Origin: Eubacteriales bacterium
Lineage (GTDB): Bacteria > Bacillota > Clostridia > Christensenellales > CAG-138
NCBI GenBank assembly: GCA_021373115.1
Contig: JAJFTI010000010.1
Span: 1 to 64,000, forward strand
Direction of reading: 5' to 3'
Length of the DNA: 64,000 nucleotides
Positions 35,796-43,201 of this stretch are shown piece by piece. The notes beneath the pieces were generated by a model. The model searched no databases, was not told the DNA's origin, and was given only the letters and a program-made list of their open reading frames with translations. Position numbers and translations under genes: made by a program. The first letter of the stretch is position 1; every line of letters starts with the position of its first letter.

Positions 35796-36971
35796 TTACC
35801 CCGGCTTAACGCTGGACTTGTCGATTTGAATCACGGCGTAGAAAAGGCCTTCCAGTGAATGCACACGTTCCGAAATCGCTTTTCGCACATCCTCGTCCGC
35901 CATGGGGAAACCGAACGGAACGACCACGTCGAACACAAGGTTCGTATGCGTCGGCCCCGGTACCACACGAAAATCATGCAGGCTCAGCTGCGCATCGATT
36001 GAGGCAATCAGCGTCTGCACCTCCACGCGAAGCCGGTTTGTTTCGGTGTCGTTAACCGCGACAGGATCCATATGGATCACCGCCTCGCAGCCGCATTCAC
36101 GCTTGAGCAGCTTTTCGGCGTTATCCACCGTATCGTGCAGATGAATCATGTCCCCGTCCGCGGGTACCTCCGCGTGCAGCGAAACCATAACGCGACCCGG
36201 GCCATAGTTATGCACAACGAGGTCGTGCATGCCGATGATGCCGTCCTGCGACAGCACGATCTTCTCGATTTTCTCAACAAATTCCCGTTCCGGCGGCTGT
36301 CCAAGCAGAGGGCTGACCGTCTCCTTCGCGGCGCGAATGCCGGTATAGGTGATGAACATCGCAACGGCAAGACCCGCCCAGCCGTCGATATTCCATCCCG
36401 TCCACTTGGAGAGCAGCATGGAAATCAGCACCACGCTTGTTGCCGCCACATCGGAAAAGCTGTCCATAGCGGTTGCGCGCATGGTTGGGGAATCGATTTT
36501 TTTGCCGATGCCGCGGTTGTAGAAAAACATATAGAGCTTCACCAGAATCGACGCGCCCAGCACGCAGATGGCGAGAATGGAAAAGGTAACCGGTTCCGGC
36601 GTTATGATCTTCGTAACGGATGTTTTTGCCAGTTCGAAGCCCATGATTAAAATCACCATGGAGACAATCAGCCCGGCGATGTATTCGAATCGTCCATGTC
36701 CGAAAGGATGCTCTTTATCGGCTTTCTGCCCCGAGAGCCGAAATCCGAGGAGCGCAATGCTGGCGCTGCCCGCGTCGGACAGATTGTTGAACGCGTCCGC
36801 CGTAATACCGATGCTGCCCGTTAGCGTTCCGGCGGTGATTTTGCCAAAAAAGAGCAAAATATTAAAGCATATGCCAACTGCCCCGCAAAGCACTCCGTAA
36901 CGTAAGCGAATCGCTGGGGAAGAAAAGTTTTTGTAATCGCGAATCAAAAGTTTCGATAGAAGCGTGATCAT
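35796..36971 (-). CDS. Cation diffusion facilitator transporter
   Basis: 391 residues. Six membrane segments, with metal-site signatures ADAFNNLSDAGSA in TM2, HPFGHGRFEYIAG, and AMDSFSDVAATS in TM5. The cytoplasmic C-terminal domain has MHDLVVHNYGPGR and a further C-terminal extension compared with FieF/YiiP, visible as a second ferredoxin-like part. Exports Zn, Mn or Fe in exchange for H+. GGGAG stands 6 bases before the ATG. Confidence 0.9.
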   Translation of the reverse strand: MITLLSKLLIRDYKNFSSPAIRLRYGVLCGAVGICFNILLFFGKITAGTLTGSIGITADAFNNLSDAGSASIALLGFRLSGQKADKEHPFGHGRFEYIAGLIVSMVILIMGFELAKTSVTKIITPEPVTFSILAICVLGASILVKLYMFFYNRGIGKKIDSPTMRATAMDSFSDVAATSVVLISMLLSKWTGWNIDGWAGLAVAMFITYTGIRAAKETVSPLLGQPPEREFVEKIEKIVLSQDGIIGMHDLVVHNYGPGRVMVSLHAEVPADGDMIHLHDTVDNAEKLLKRECGCEAVIHMDPVAVNDTETNRLRVEVQTLIASIDAQLSLHDFRVVPGPTHTNLVFDVVVPFGFPMADEDVRKAISERVHSLEGLFYAVIQIDKSSVKPG

Positions 36972-37105
36972 GTTATTCTCCCGTCAAATCGCCTTGCGAT
37001 CATGCTTGGCGGAGTTGATAAATGCGACGGCATAGGCTAACCATATGCCGCCGCACGTTATAATCTCTATTAACCGCCTATTATCGGGCGCGCCCGCAGA
37101 TTTGG

Positions 37106-37471
37106 CTACTCGGTAACGACGTCCGAATCGGCGTTTTTCTTTACGCTTTCAATCCCGCCAATGCAGGAAGCCTTCGCGGAATATCCCTCGGACGCAAGAA
37201 TCGGTTCGCCGTTCCTGGCACGCAGGCGGAAGCGAAATTCGCCCGCTTTATCTTTATATAGCTCAAATACGGGGTTCGGCAGGTTCTTCCAGCCATCTAC
37301 GGTCTGGTCCTCGATATTCGCGCCTGGAGCGTTTTTCTTTACGCTCTCAATTCCGTTTTTACAGGCAGACTCAGAAGAATAATCCTCCGACTTGCCAATG
37401 GGTTCTCCGTTGGCTGCTTTGAGGACGAAAAAGGTTCCGGCTTTTCCCTTTTTAATAACGTATTTTCCCAT
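37106..37471 (-). CDS. YegP family protein, two DUF1508 repeats
   Basis: 121 residues made of two similar halves: KYVIKKGKAGTFFVLKAANGEPI ... CKNGIESVKKNAP and FELYKDKAGEFRFRLRARNGEPI ... CIGGIESVKKNAD. Each is a DUF1508 unit of about 50 residues. Function unknown; small cytoplasmic protein. The ATG at 37471 has GGAGG 10 bases away; the ATG at 37477 is 4 bases from it. Confidence 0.9.
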   Translation of the reverse strand: MGKYVIKKGKAGTFFVLKAANGEPIGKSEDYSSESACKNGIESVKKNAPGANIEDQTVDGWKNLPNPVFELYKDKAGEFRFRLRARNGEPILASEGYSAKASCIGGIESVKKNADSDVVTE

Positions 37472-37661
37472 AATCATTCAGCCTCCGTTTTTTGTTACCA
37501 TACCATTTTTACCACAAAATTGCAAGCAAACCGAGCCGTCCGACGATACCTTTTTCGATTTTTCACAATCCGTTTTCAGCCGCTTTTCATCTCCCGGTAA
37601 TTCGAATTTCCGGCCCCCGTCGATCATTCTTGATTTTATTACGTTGTATGGTAGAATTCTC

Positions 37662-37690
37662 TTGCCAACCGCGCGCGTATTCGCTATGAT
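37662..37690 (+). promoter_or_regulatory. Promoter of the S24-type regulator
   Basis: TTGCCA (37662-37667) and TATGAT (37685-37690), spacer 17. A second candidate, TTGATT-16-TAGAAT at 37630-37657, lies just upstream. Confidence 0.5.
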
Positions 37691-37755
37691 GTTGTCAGGC
37701 GCACAGTTTTCAGGCGTAGGCGCCCGTTTCGAAGAATCCGATGCGGGGTGATTCT

Positions 37756-38406
37756 ATGACAATGACCGAAAAGCTCGATGTCCTCATGGCGGAAAAGGGC
37801 ATCAACAAATCGCAGCTCTCCCGCCTTTCCGGCATTCCCTATATGACGATCGTAAATTTTTATGAAAAGGGTACGGAGAACATCAAGCGCTCCACGCTGA
37901 TTCGGCTCTCGCGCTTTTTTGAAGTGACGGTCGATTACTTGATCGTGGACGAAGAAACGCGCCGCTCCTATCCCAGCGGATCACCAAAATCCGGGCAGAT
38001 TACCGCGCTGCCGACCTCGGTCGTCAAACCGCGTCTGTACCGTGCCGTAAAAGGCGTACCCCTTCTGGACGAGCAGAACATTGCCTGCTACGACGAGGTT
38101 CCGCAGAGCATCCGCTGTGATTTCACCCTGCGCTTCTCCGGAAACAGCATGGAAAAACTCAATATCAGCGACGGGGATATCGTCTACGCGCGGATGATGG
38201 AGGATGTGCGCAGTCACGAAGTGGCCGTTGTCGTTGTCGAGAATTCCCTCACGCTCCGCCGTGTCTATAAAAACGAAAACCAGATTGTTTTAATGGCGGA
38301 GAGCCCCGCTTATGCGCCTGTTGTTCTGCGCGCGGGTTCAAACGTTCGCATTCTCGGCAAAGCCGTGGCGTTTCTGAATCCGAACGCGGCGGAGAACTTG
38401 TTTTAA
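37756..38406 (+). CDS. XRE helix-turn-helix regulator with S24 LexA-like domain
   Basis: 216 residues. Residues 1-60 form an XRE DNA-binding domain (INKSQLSRLSGIPYMTI). From about 95 onward is a S24/LexA-like fold with FSGNSMEKLNISDGDIV, which contains the nucleophile-type Ser. The general-base Lys normally in a TLKR-like position is Arg here (SLTLRRVY), so self-cleavage may be lost. It may be a prophage-type or stress repressor. The ATG at 37756 has GGGGTG 5 bases upstream; the ATG at 37741 does not. Confidence 0.85.
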   Translation: MTMTEKLDVLMAEKGINKSQLSRLSGIPYMTIVNFYEKGTENIKRSTLIRLSRFFEVTVDYLIVDEETRRSYPSGSPKSGQITALPTSVVKPRLYRAVKGVPLLDEQNIACYDEVPQSIRCDFTLRFSGNSMEKLNISDGDIVYARMMEDVRSHEVAVVVVENSLTLRRVYKNENQIVLMAESPAYAPVVLRAGSNVRILGKAVAFLNPNAAENLF

Positions 38407-38430
38407 ACGCGCCGCTCTTTCCGGCGCAGC

Positions 38431-38458
38431 AAAAGCCCGCTCGATTGCGGGCTTTTTT
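38431..38458 (+). terminator. Terminator of the S24-type regulator
   Basis: Stem AAAAGCCCGC / GCGGGCTTTT, loop TCGATT, followed by six T. Confidence 0.85.
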
Positions 38459-38544
38459 CGTGTCGCTCATAACGGGGAACTTCAACTGATTTACGCCTGT
38501 ATTCTCTCCCGTCCGCATCGTCGGCTATTTTGTGAAAGCACCGG

Positions 38545-39234
38545 TTATGCCGCCCGTATTTCGGCATTTTTCGGCGCGTTCACCCCGCGAATCAACAGGA
38601 AGAACAAAAATGCAAATTCCGCAATGGTACCCGGCAGCAAGAGTACGTCCGCCACGTCGCGGCTGCCCAGCAGAAAGTGCGCCGCCACTGCGAGTAGACC
38701 GCAGAACGTTTCGATGAGAAACAGTACGCCAAACACCTTCGGGATGAATTTCGAGCGCCAAATAAGCAGTCCCAGCGGAAATACCCAAAGCGCAAAGAAC
38801 ACCTGTCCGATCATGTACCCATTCGCATTGGCGAGAAAGCAGATCTGCGCAAGCTCCTGCAGCTGTTCCGCGTTTATTGCGCCGGGCTGGAGGCTGACGA
38901 GTATGAGAGGCAGAAACTCAAAAAGCGTGTTGACCAGCAATATTACGCTGCCTGCCGCTGCAAACAATACCATTCGCATCGAAAGGTCGCGGTCCACCGG
39001 CCGAAGCAGGCGGTCGAGCGCCAGCGCAGTCAGCAGGTAGCTCAGCGCCATGACGATGTCGCTGAGTACGCCCGCGCGCAGCAGCAGCGCATTTTGCAGA
39101 ATATTCTGTGCGGTCGCGGCGGCGTCCGCGGCAACCAGCTTCTGCCGGAAAAAGAGCTCCGCAAACAGACCGGTTACTACCATGAGCAGAAACAGCAGGC
39201 CCGCGATGCGCGCGTATTTTTTGTTCGTTGCCAT
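38545..39234 (-). CDS. DUF4386 family membrane protein
   Basis: 229 residues with six hydrophobic segments. The beginning KKYARIAGLLFLLMVVTGLFAELF and the central EFLPLILVSLQPGAINAEQLQELAQICFLANANG-like region (shown here only in part) are typical of DUF4386. Function unknown. The ATG at 39234 has GAAGG 7 bases upstream, while the frame upstream is AT-rich and non-coding. Confidence 0.82.
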   Translation of the reverse strand: MATNKKYARIAGLLFLLMVVTGLFAELFFRQKLVAADAAATAQNILQNALLLRAGVLSDIVMALSYLLTALALDRLLRPVDRDLSMRMVLFAAAGSVILLVNTLFEFLPLILVSLQPGAINAEQLQELAQICFLANANGYMIGQVFFALWVFPLGLLIWRSKFIPKVFGVLFLIETFCGLLAVAAHFLLGSRDVADVLLLPGTIAEFAFLFFLLIRGVNAPKNAEIRAA

Positions 39235-39367
39235 TTTGAAACCTTCTTTCTGTTTTCTATATTTCTTTGTTATTTTTTTCAGTGGTTCTTGCCGGGTTTT
39301 TCGATTAAATCCATCTTCTTTCCCGAAAAAAAGGTAAAAAAAGAAAACCCTGCTCATTTTTCATTCG

Positions 39368-40306
39368 TTACGGCATAACCAGAACCACCTTACCCTTTGC
39401 GTGTCCCGCGGAAACATAGGCGAACGCCTCAGTAATTTTCGCCAACGGAACGATTCTCTCAATGACCGGTTTAATTCGCCCGCGCTCCACCAGTTCGGCT
39501 AGATAAGCGGCATCTGCAGCGCTTGTCTTCGCGGCGAGCAATCGAATTTGCCTGCCGTCACCCGCATACAGAAACCCAAACGCCATCGCGCCAAACACCT
39601 GCTTGAGCGATCCGCCGACGATTACGGCGATTCCACCCGGTTTCAGTGCGGAATAGTATTGCCGCAGCGCGCGTTCTCCGTTGATTGCGAGAATGCGGTC
39701 GTATTTCACCCTTCCGTCCAGGCAATCCTCCCGCCGATAGTCCATCGCCCGATCCGCCCCGAGCGTGAGCGATTGTTCGAGGTTCTGCGCGCCACAGACG
39801 GCGGTCACCTCCGCGCCGAAGAATTTCGACAGTTGAATGGCAAACGTGCCTACGCCGCCGCCTGCGCCAAAGATGAGTACGCGCTGACATGGCTGGATTT
39901 CGCCGCCCAAACGCACTGCCTGCAGGGCCGTCACCCCTGCCAGCGAAATGGTCGCAGCCGTTTCAAACGGCATATCCTCCGGTTTTTTTGCCAGAACCGC
40001 TTCCGGCGCCGTCGTATACTCCGCAAATCCGCCGAATCTAGAGAGCGTAAGATCGCCCATCACGTGGTCGCCAACGGAGAATCGGGTAACCTCTTCTCCA
40101 ACCGCGACGACCGTTCCCGCCATGTCCGCCCCGTAAACACCGTGTTTTGCAGGTATGCCGAGCTTCATGGAGCGGTAGTCCGCCGCGTTAATCGAGCAGG
40201 CACGCACCCGCAGCAGTACCTCACCCTTGCCCGGAACCGGTTCCTCCAGTTCCCGCAGAACGAGTTTTTCGGGCAGCTTCCTGTTATAAACGATGGCTTT
40301 CATCAT
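39368..40306 (-). CDS. Zinc-independent MDR oxidoreductase (quinone reductase-like)
   Basis: 312 residues of the medium-chain dehydrogenase/reductase superfamily: GroES-like N-terminal domain ([20 protein letters not shown]), NAD(P) site [18 protein letters not shown], and no structural-zinc cysteine cluster. Likely an NADPH-dependent quinone or enone reductase. The start overlaps the stop of the XRE gene. ATG-ATG at 40306/40303; AAAGG lies 6 and 9 bases away. Confidence 0.85.
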   Translation of the reverse strand: MMKAIVYNRKLPEKLVLRELEEPVPGKGEVLLRVRACSINAADYRSMKLGIPAKHGVYGADMAGTVVAVGEEVTRFSVGDHVMGDLTLSRFGGFAEYTTAPEAVLAKKPEDMPFETAATISLAGVTALQAVRLGGEIQPCQRVLIFGAGGGVGTFAIQLSKFFGAEVTAVCGAQNLEQSLTLGADRAMDYRREDCLDGRVKYDRILAINGERALRQYYSALKPGGIAVIVGGSLKQVFGAMAFGFLYAGDGRQIRLLAAKTSAADAAYLAELVERGRIKPVIERIVPLAKITEAFAYVSAGHAKGKVVLVMP

Positions 40307-40554
40307 GGTTTTCCTTTCTCTTTGTCCGTATGCAGATTATACCCAAAGACCTCATTAATCGGCACCCCAAACGCCTCCGCGATGCGAAACGCCAGTTCCA
40401 GCGAAGGAGAATATTTCCCCGCCTCCACAGCAAGAATGGTCTGCCGCGAAACTCCCGCGCGCTCCGCGAGCTCCTGCTGCGTCATTTCGTTTGCAAAGAA
40501 CCGCAGCGTTCGAATGTTGTTTGTAATCTCCAGCTTCTCCGTTTTGACTGCCAT
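40303..40554 (-). CDS. XRE family transcriptional regulator
   Basis: 83 residues with a helix-turn-helix [28 protein letters not shown]. Small single-domain regulators of this kind often control a neighbouring membrane protein. It overlaps the MDR gene by 4 bases and follows the membrane-protein gene by 45 bases. AAGGA stands 8 bases before the ATG. Confidence 0.88.
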   Translation of the reverse strand: MAVKTEKLEITNNIRTLRFFANEMTQQELAERAGVSRQTILAVEAGKYSPSLELAFRIAEAFGVPINEVFGYNLHTDKEKGKP

Positions 40555-40599
40555 ACTGTTATCCTTCTTTCACTCTTCACTCACCATAGAATTTTCAGT

Positions 40600-41091
40600 T
40601 TAAACGCCTTTTCGGTAGTAGCGGAGTTGAAGCAGTCCCTCAACGATGGTTCCCAGCATGCAGGCGAGGAATACGATGTTCAGCATGACGGCGGGCAACG
40701 CTCCCAGTGCAAGTGCAGCGAGTCCGGCAACGAATCCAACGCTGACAAACGAGTAGCCAATTTTGTTCGCCTTGAGCTCTATGAGCTGGTCCATCTCGTC
40801 TTCCACCATTTCGCGTTCGATCGAGGATTCGATCTCACGATCGTCGATCGACTCGTCCCTGATCTTTTTCTTCACGGCGATTCCGATCGATAGCAGTATA
40901 TGAAACACGATTTGGATCACGATTATCGTCGCGACGCCGATTCCAATGAATACGAGCATGGTTGTTGCCCAGATTCGAACGTCGCCCATACTGTCCAGCC
41001 CCAGTTTTACGAGGGCGTAAACGCAGTATGCAATCATCAGCAATACGCCCGAAGCAACCGACATAACGGTTCTTTTCTCCTGATAAGACAT
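40600..41091 (-). CDS. Four-TM membrane protein in an XRE operon
   Basis: 163 residues: two membrane segments (12-30, 40-70), an acidic cytoplasmic loop (KKIRDESIDDREIESSIEREMVEDEMD), then two more segments. Not recognised as a named family. It heads an operon with the XRE regulator and the MDR oxidoreductase behind a promoter with nested dyads; membrane protein plus XRE pairs are common in Firmicutes. Confidence 0.75.
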   Translation of the reverse strand: MSYQEKRTVMSVASGVLLMIAYCVYALVKLGLDSMGDVRIWATTMLVFIGIGVATIIVIQIVFHILLSIGIAVKKKIRDESIDDREIESSIEREMVEDEMDQLIELKANKIGYSFVSVGFVAGLAALALGALPAVMLNIVFLACMLGTIVEGLLQLRYYRKGV

Positions 41092-41108
41092 GGTCTTTTT
41101 CTCCTCTG

Positions 41109-41154
41109 ATGTAATGTATTCTTTACACTAAGTAAAATACATCACTCATTACAT
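41109..41154. promoter_or_regulatory. Nested dyads over the promoter (candidate operator)
   Basis: Outer arms ATGTAATG (41109-41116) and CATTACAT (41147-41154) enclose an inner imperfect palindrome GTATTcTTTAC-actaa-GTAAAaTAC (41115-41139) that covers the -10 box. A good candidate for autoregulation by the XRE protein (inference). Confidence 0.5.
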
Positions 41155-41162
41155 AATGTCAA
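41134..41162 (-). promoter_or_regulatory. Promoter of the membrane protein-XRE-MDR operon
   Basis: TTGACA (41157-41162) and TATTTT (41134-41139), spacer 17, minus strand, about 43 bases before the ATG at 41091. Confidence 0.6.
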
Positions 41163-41200
41163 GTATTTTTTACATCTTGTATAAAATATTTTTCTTCGAT

Positions 41201-41226
41201 GAAAAAGCACTCCTTGCGGAGTGCTT
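41201..41226 (-). terminator. Terminator of the first propeller gene
   Basis: Stem AAGCACTCC / GGAGTGCTT (41205-41213, 41218-41226), loop TTGC, T run on the minus strand. Confidence 0.8.
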
Positions 41227-41254
41227 ATTATCCTTATAATTTTTCGTTTTCGTA

Positions 41255-43144
41255 TCAGCCGATCTTCAAGCAAACGATCTGCGCGCCCTTGCCGGCTCCG
41301 CCCTTGCCGCGCGTACCGACCACGAGCATGTTGTTGAACACCGCCGGGGTCGAGTCGATGCGGCTGCCAAGATCGATGGTATTGAGCTGTATGCCGCTGG
41401 AAGCATCGTAAAACGTAACGATTCCGCCGCGATCGCACTGGATCAAATAGCCTTTTCCCTGCGCGTCGTACACCACGACTGGGCTTGCCCAGTAATCGTT
41501 CGTCTGTTCAATCGACCAAACGATATTGCCCGTGGTTTTATCGTAGGCAACGATTCGCCCGCCCAGCGCATAGGCTCCGCTTGCATCCGGAACGGCCTGC
41601 GGAACAGCCGTTGCTTCGCCCGTTTCCGCTTCGCCTTCGCCCGCCTCCTCCGGATCCGGCGTATCCGCTGCGGCTGCCACCGTACCGCCGGACTTCGCCG
41701 CGAGGCTGAACGCGTAGATCACAAGATCCGAGATCTGCCCCTTGCCAACATGCGGGGTCGCGACAATGCCGCCGCTTGCCTTCGCGTCGCCCGTGGAACA
41801 GATCCATTTCTGCTCCCAGACCACCGCGCCGGTGAGACCGTTGATTTTGCGCTGGTAACTGTAGCCGTATCCTTCGCCAAGCTCGCTGACGCTCTTTCGC
41901 ACCTGCGAACCGGTATAAAGATAAATCGTGTTGTCGTCGTAGCTTTCTTCGACCACGACGGTGGAATCGGTTTCGTCCGTCACGTCTACGACGTATTTGA
42001 TCGCCATTGTGTTGAGATCGACGCACATGAGCCTGCCGCCGTTATCGGTCATGAAGGCATAGTTGCGAAATGCCGCAACCGAGCTCTCTATGCCGAACCG
42101 TCGCGCGCCTACAGCATCATCGTTTCCTGAATAACCCGAACCCTCATATCGCATCTTGACGATGCCGTCAGGATTGATCGATACGGTTCCCGCCGAAGGA
42201 TCATACGCGGCGTTGAGTTTCACGGTATAGAAGATTCCGTTTTCACCGCCGTAAACGAGCGTGTCGTTCGAAATCATCGGGCTGCCGTCGTAGGCCTGCC
42301 AGATGCGTTTCGCAAACCAGTCGAACCCGCCGAACTGGCCGATCTGCTCGCCGCTGATGAGAGAATAAACGCGAATGTACGCCGCGCCGTTCCCCTGTTC
42401 GTTTTTCTCCGGGATTGCCTGCCCGACAAACAGCAGCGGGTATCCGCGCGGGTCGATGCAGGCCGTCCCCTTCTGGATGATGCCGGTATTGATTGCGGTT
42501 CGCGTTGCCGCGCCGCTTTCCAGGTCGAGAAAATAGATATTCCCGTCCATCGCTGGATAGATCACTTCTATCAGCGGCGCGTTTGCGTCCTTATACGACT
42601 GGCTGACGTTCATCACCTTGACCGTTTCCGCCGGCCACTGCACGATCAGCGGTTGGCCGGTCCAGCCCGTTCCGCTCCAGTCGCCCAGCGCGCCGATCGT
42701 CTTGCTCCAGCTCTGACGCAGGCGTTTATCCGAAACGGTCACCGTTCCATAGGCAAACGAGTCGCGGTAATTATTGCCGCCAAACGTGGTAATGCCGGGA
42801 ATCTGGCTGTATTCCATGTTGCGCCCGAATAAAATTCCATCCGTACGCGAAAAGCTCGATACGACCTTTCCGTTCGCCTTGATCGATCCGCTGAATCCAA
42901 ACGAGCCGGGATTCGCGCTGTCCGCGCGGGTTACGGTAACGTCGTCCGGAAGGGCCGGTTTCGGCGTTGCGGTCGGCGCGAGCGTCGCGGTCGGCACCGG
43001 CGTCGCCTCAAGCTGCTCCTTACTGTCGGACTGCACTTTTTTGACCAGCAATAGAATGATAATCACCGCGCCGAGCGCCGCAACCATAATGAGAAAGAAT
43101 CGCGGCTGCATCCGGATTCGTCTTCTTCTTTTTCGTTTTGCCAT
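41255..43144 (-). CDS. Membrane-anchored PQQ-like beta-propeller protein A
   Basis: 629 residues. A very basic N-terminus (RKRRRRIRMQPRFF) is followed by one membrane segment (about 14-35), a short Thr/Pro linker and a large extracytoplasmic domain with PQQ-like blades: GNNYRDSFAYG, TGAVVWEQKW and GNIVWSIEQ, followed by WASPVVVYDAQGKGY. No catalytic residues can be assigned; such propellers are often scaffolds or ligand sensors. It is paralogous to the gene just upstream and 57 bases from it, so probably co-transcribed. Confidence 0.82.
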   Translation of the reverse strand: MAKRKRRRRIRMQPRFFLIMVAALGAVIIILLLVKKVQSDSKEQLEATPVPTATLAPTATPKPALPDDVTVTRADSANPGSFGFSGSIKANGKVVSSFSRTDGILFGRNMEYSQIPGITTFGGNNYRDSFAYGTVTVSDKRLRQSWSKTIGALGDWSGTGWTGQPLIVQWPAETVKVMNVSQSYKDANAPLIEVIYPAMDGNIYFLDLESGAATRTAINTGIIQKGTACIDPRGYPLLFVGQAIPEKNEQGNGAAYIRVYSLISGEQIGQFGGFDWFAKRIWQAYDGSPMISNDTLVYGGENGIFYTVKLNAAYDPSAGTVSINPDGIVKMRYEGSGYSGNDDAVGARRFGIESSVAAFRNYAFMTDNGGRLMCVDLNTMAIKYVVDVTDETDSTVVVEESYDDNTIYLYTGSQVRKSVSELGEGYGYSYQRKINGLTGAVVWEQKWICSTGDAKASGGIVATPHVGKGQISDLVIYAFSLAAKSGGTVAAAADTPDPEEAGEGEAETGEATAVPQAVPDASGAYALGGRIVAYDKTTGNIVWSIEQTNDYWASPVVVYDAQGKGYLIQCDRGGIVTFYDASSGIQLNTIDLGSRIDSTPAVFNNMLVVGTRGKGGAGKGAQIVCLKIG

Positions 43145-43201
43145 GGTTCTCCCTCCTTTTTCAATGAAATTGCCGTATCAGCAGGTTCCGGTTTTACTCC
43201 G

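Noticed and set aside
37106..37471. Internal repeat of YegP as a recent duplication
   Set aside because: Two DUF1508 units are the normal architecture of the family and the halves are well diverged.
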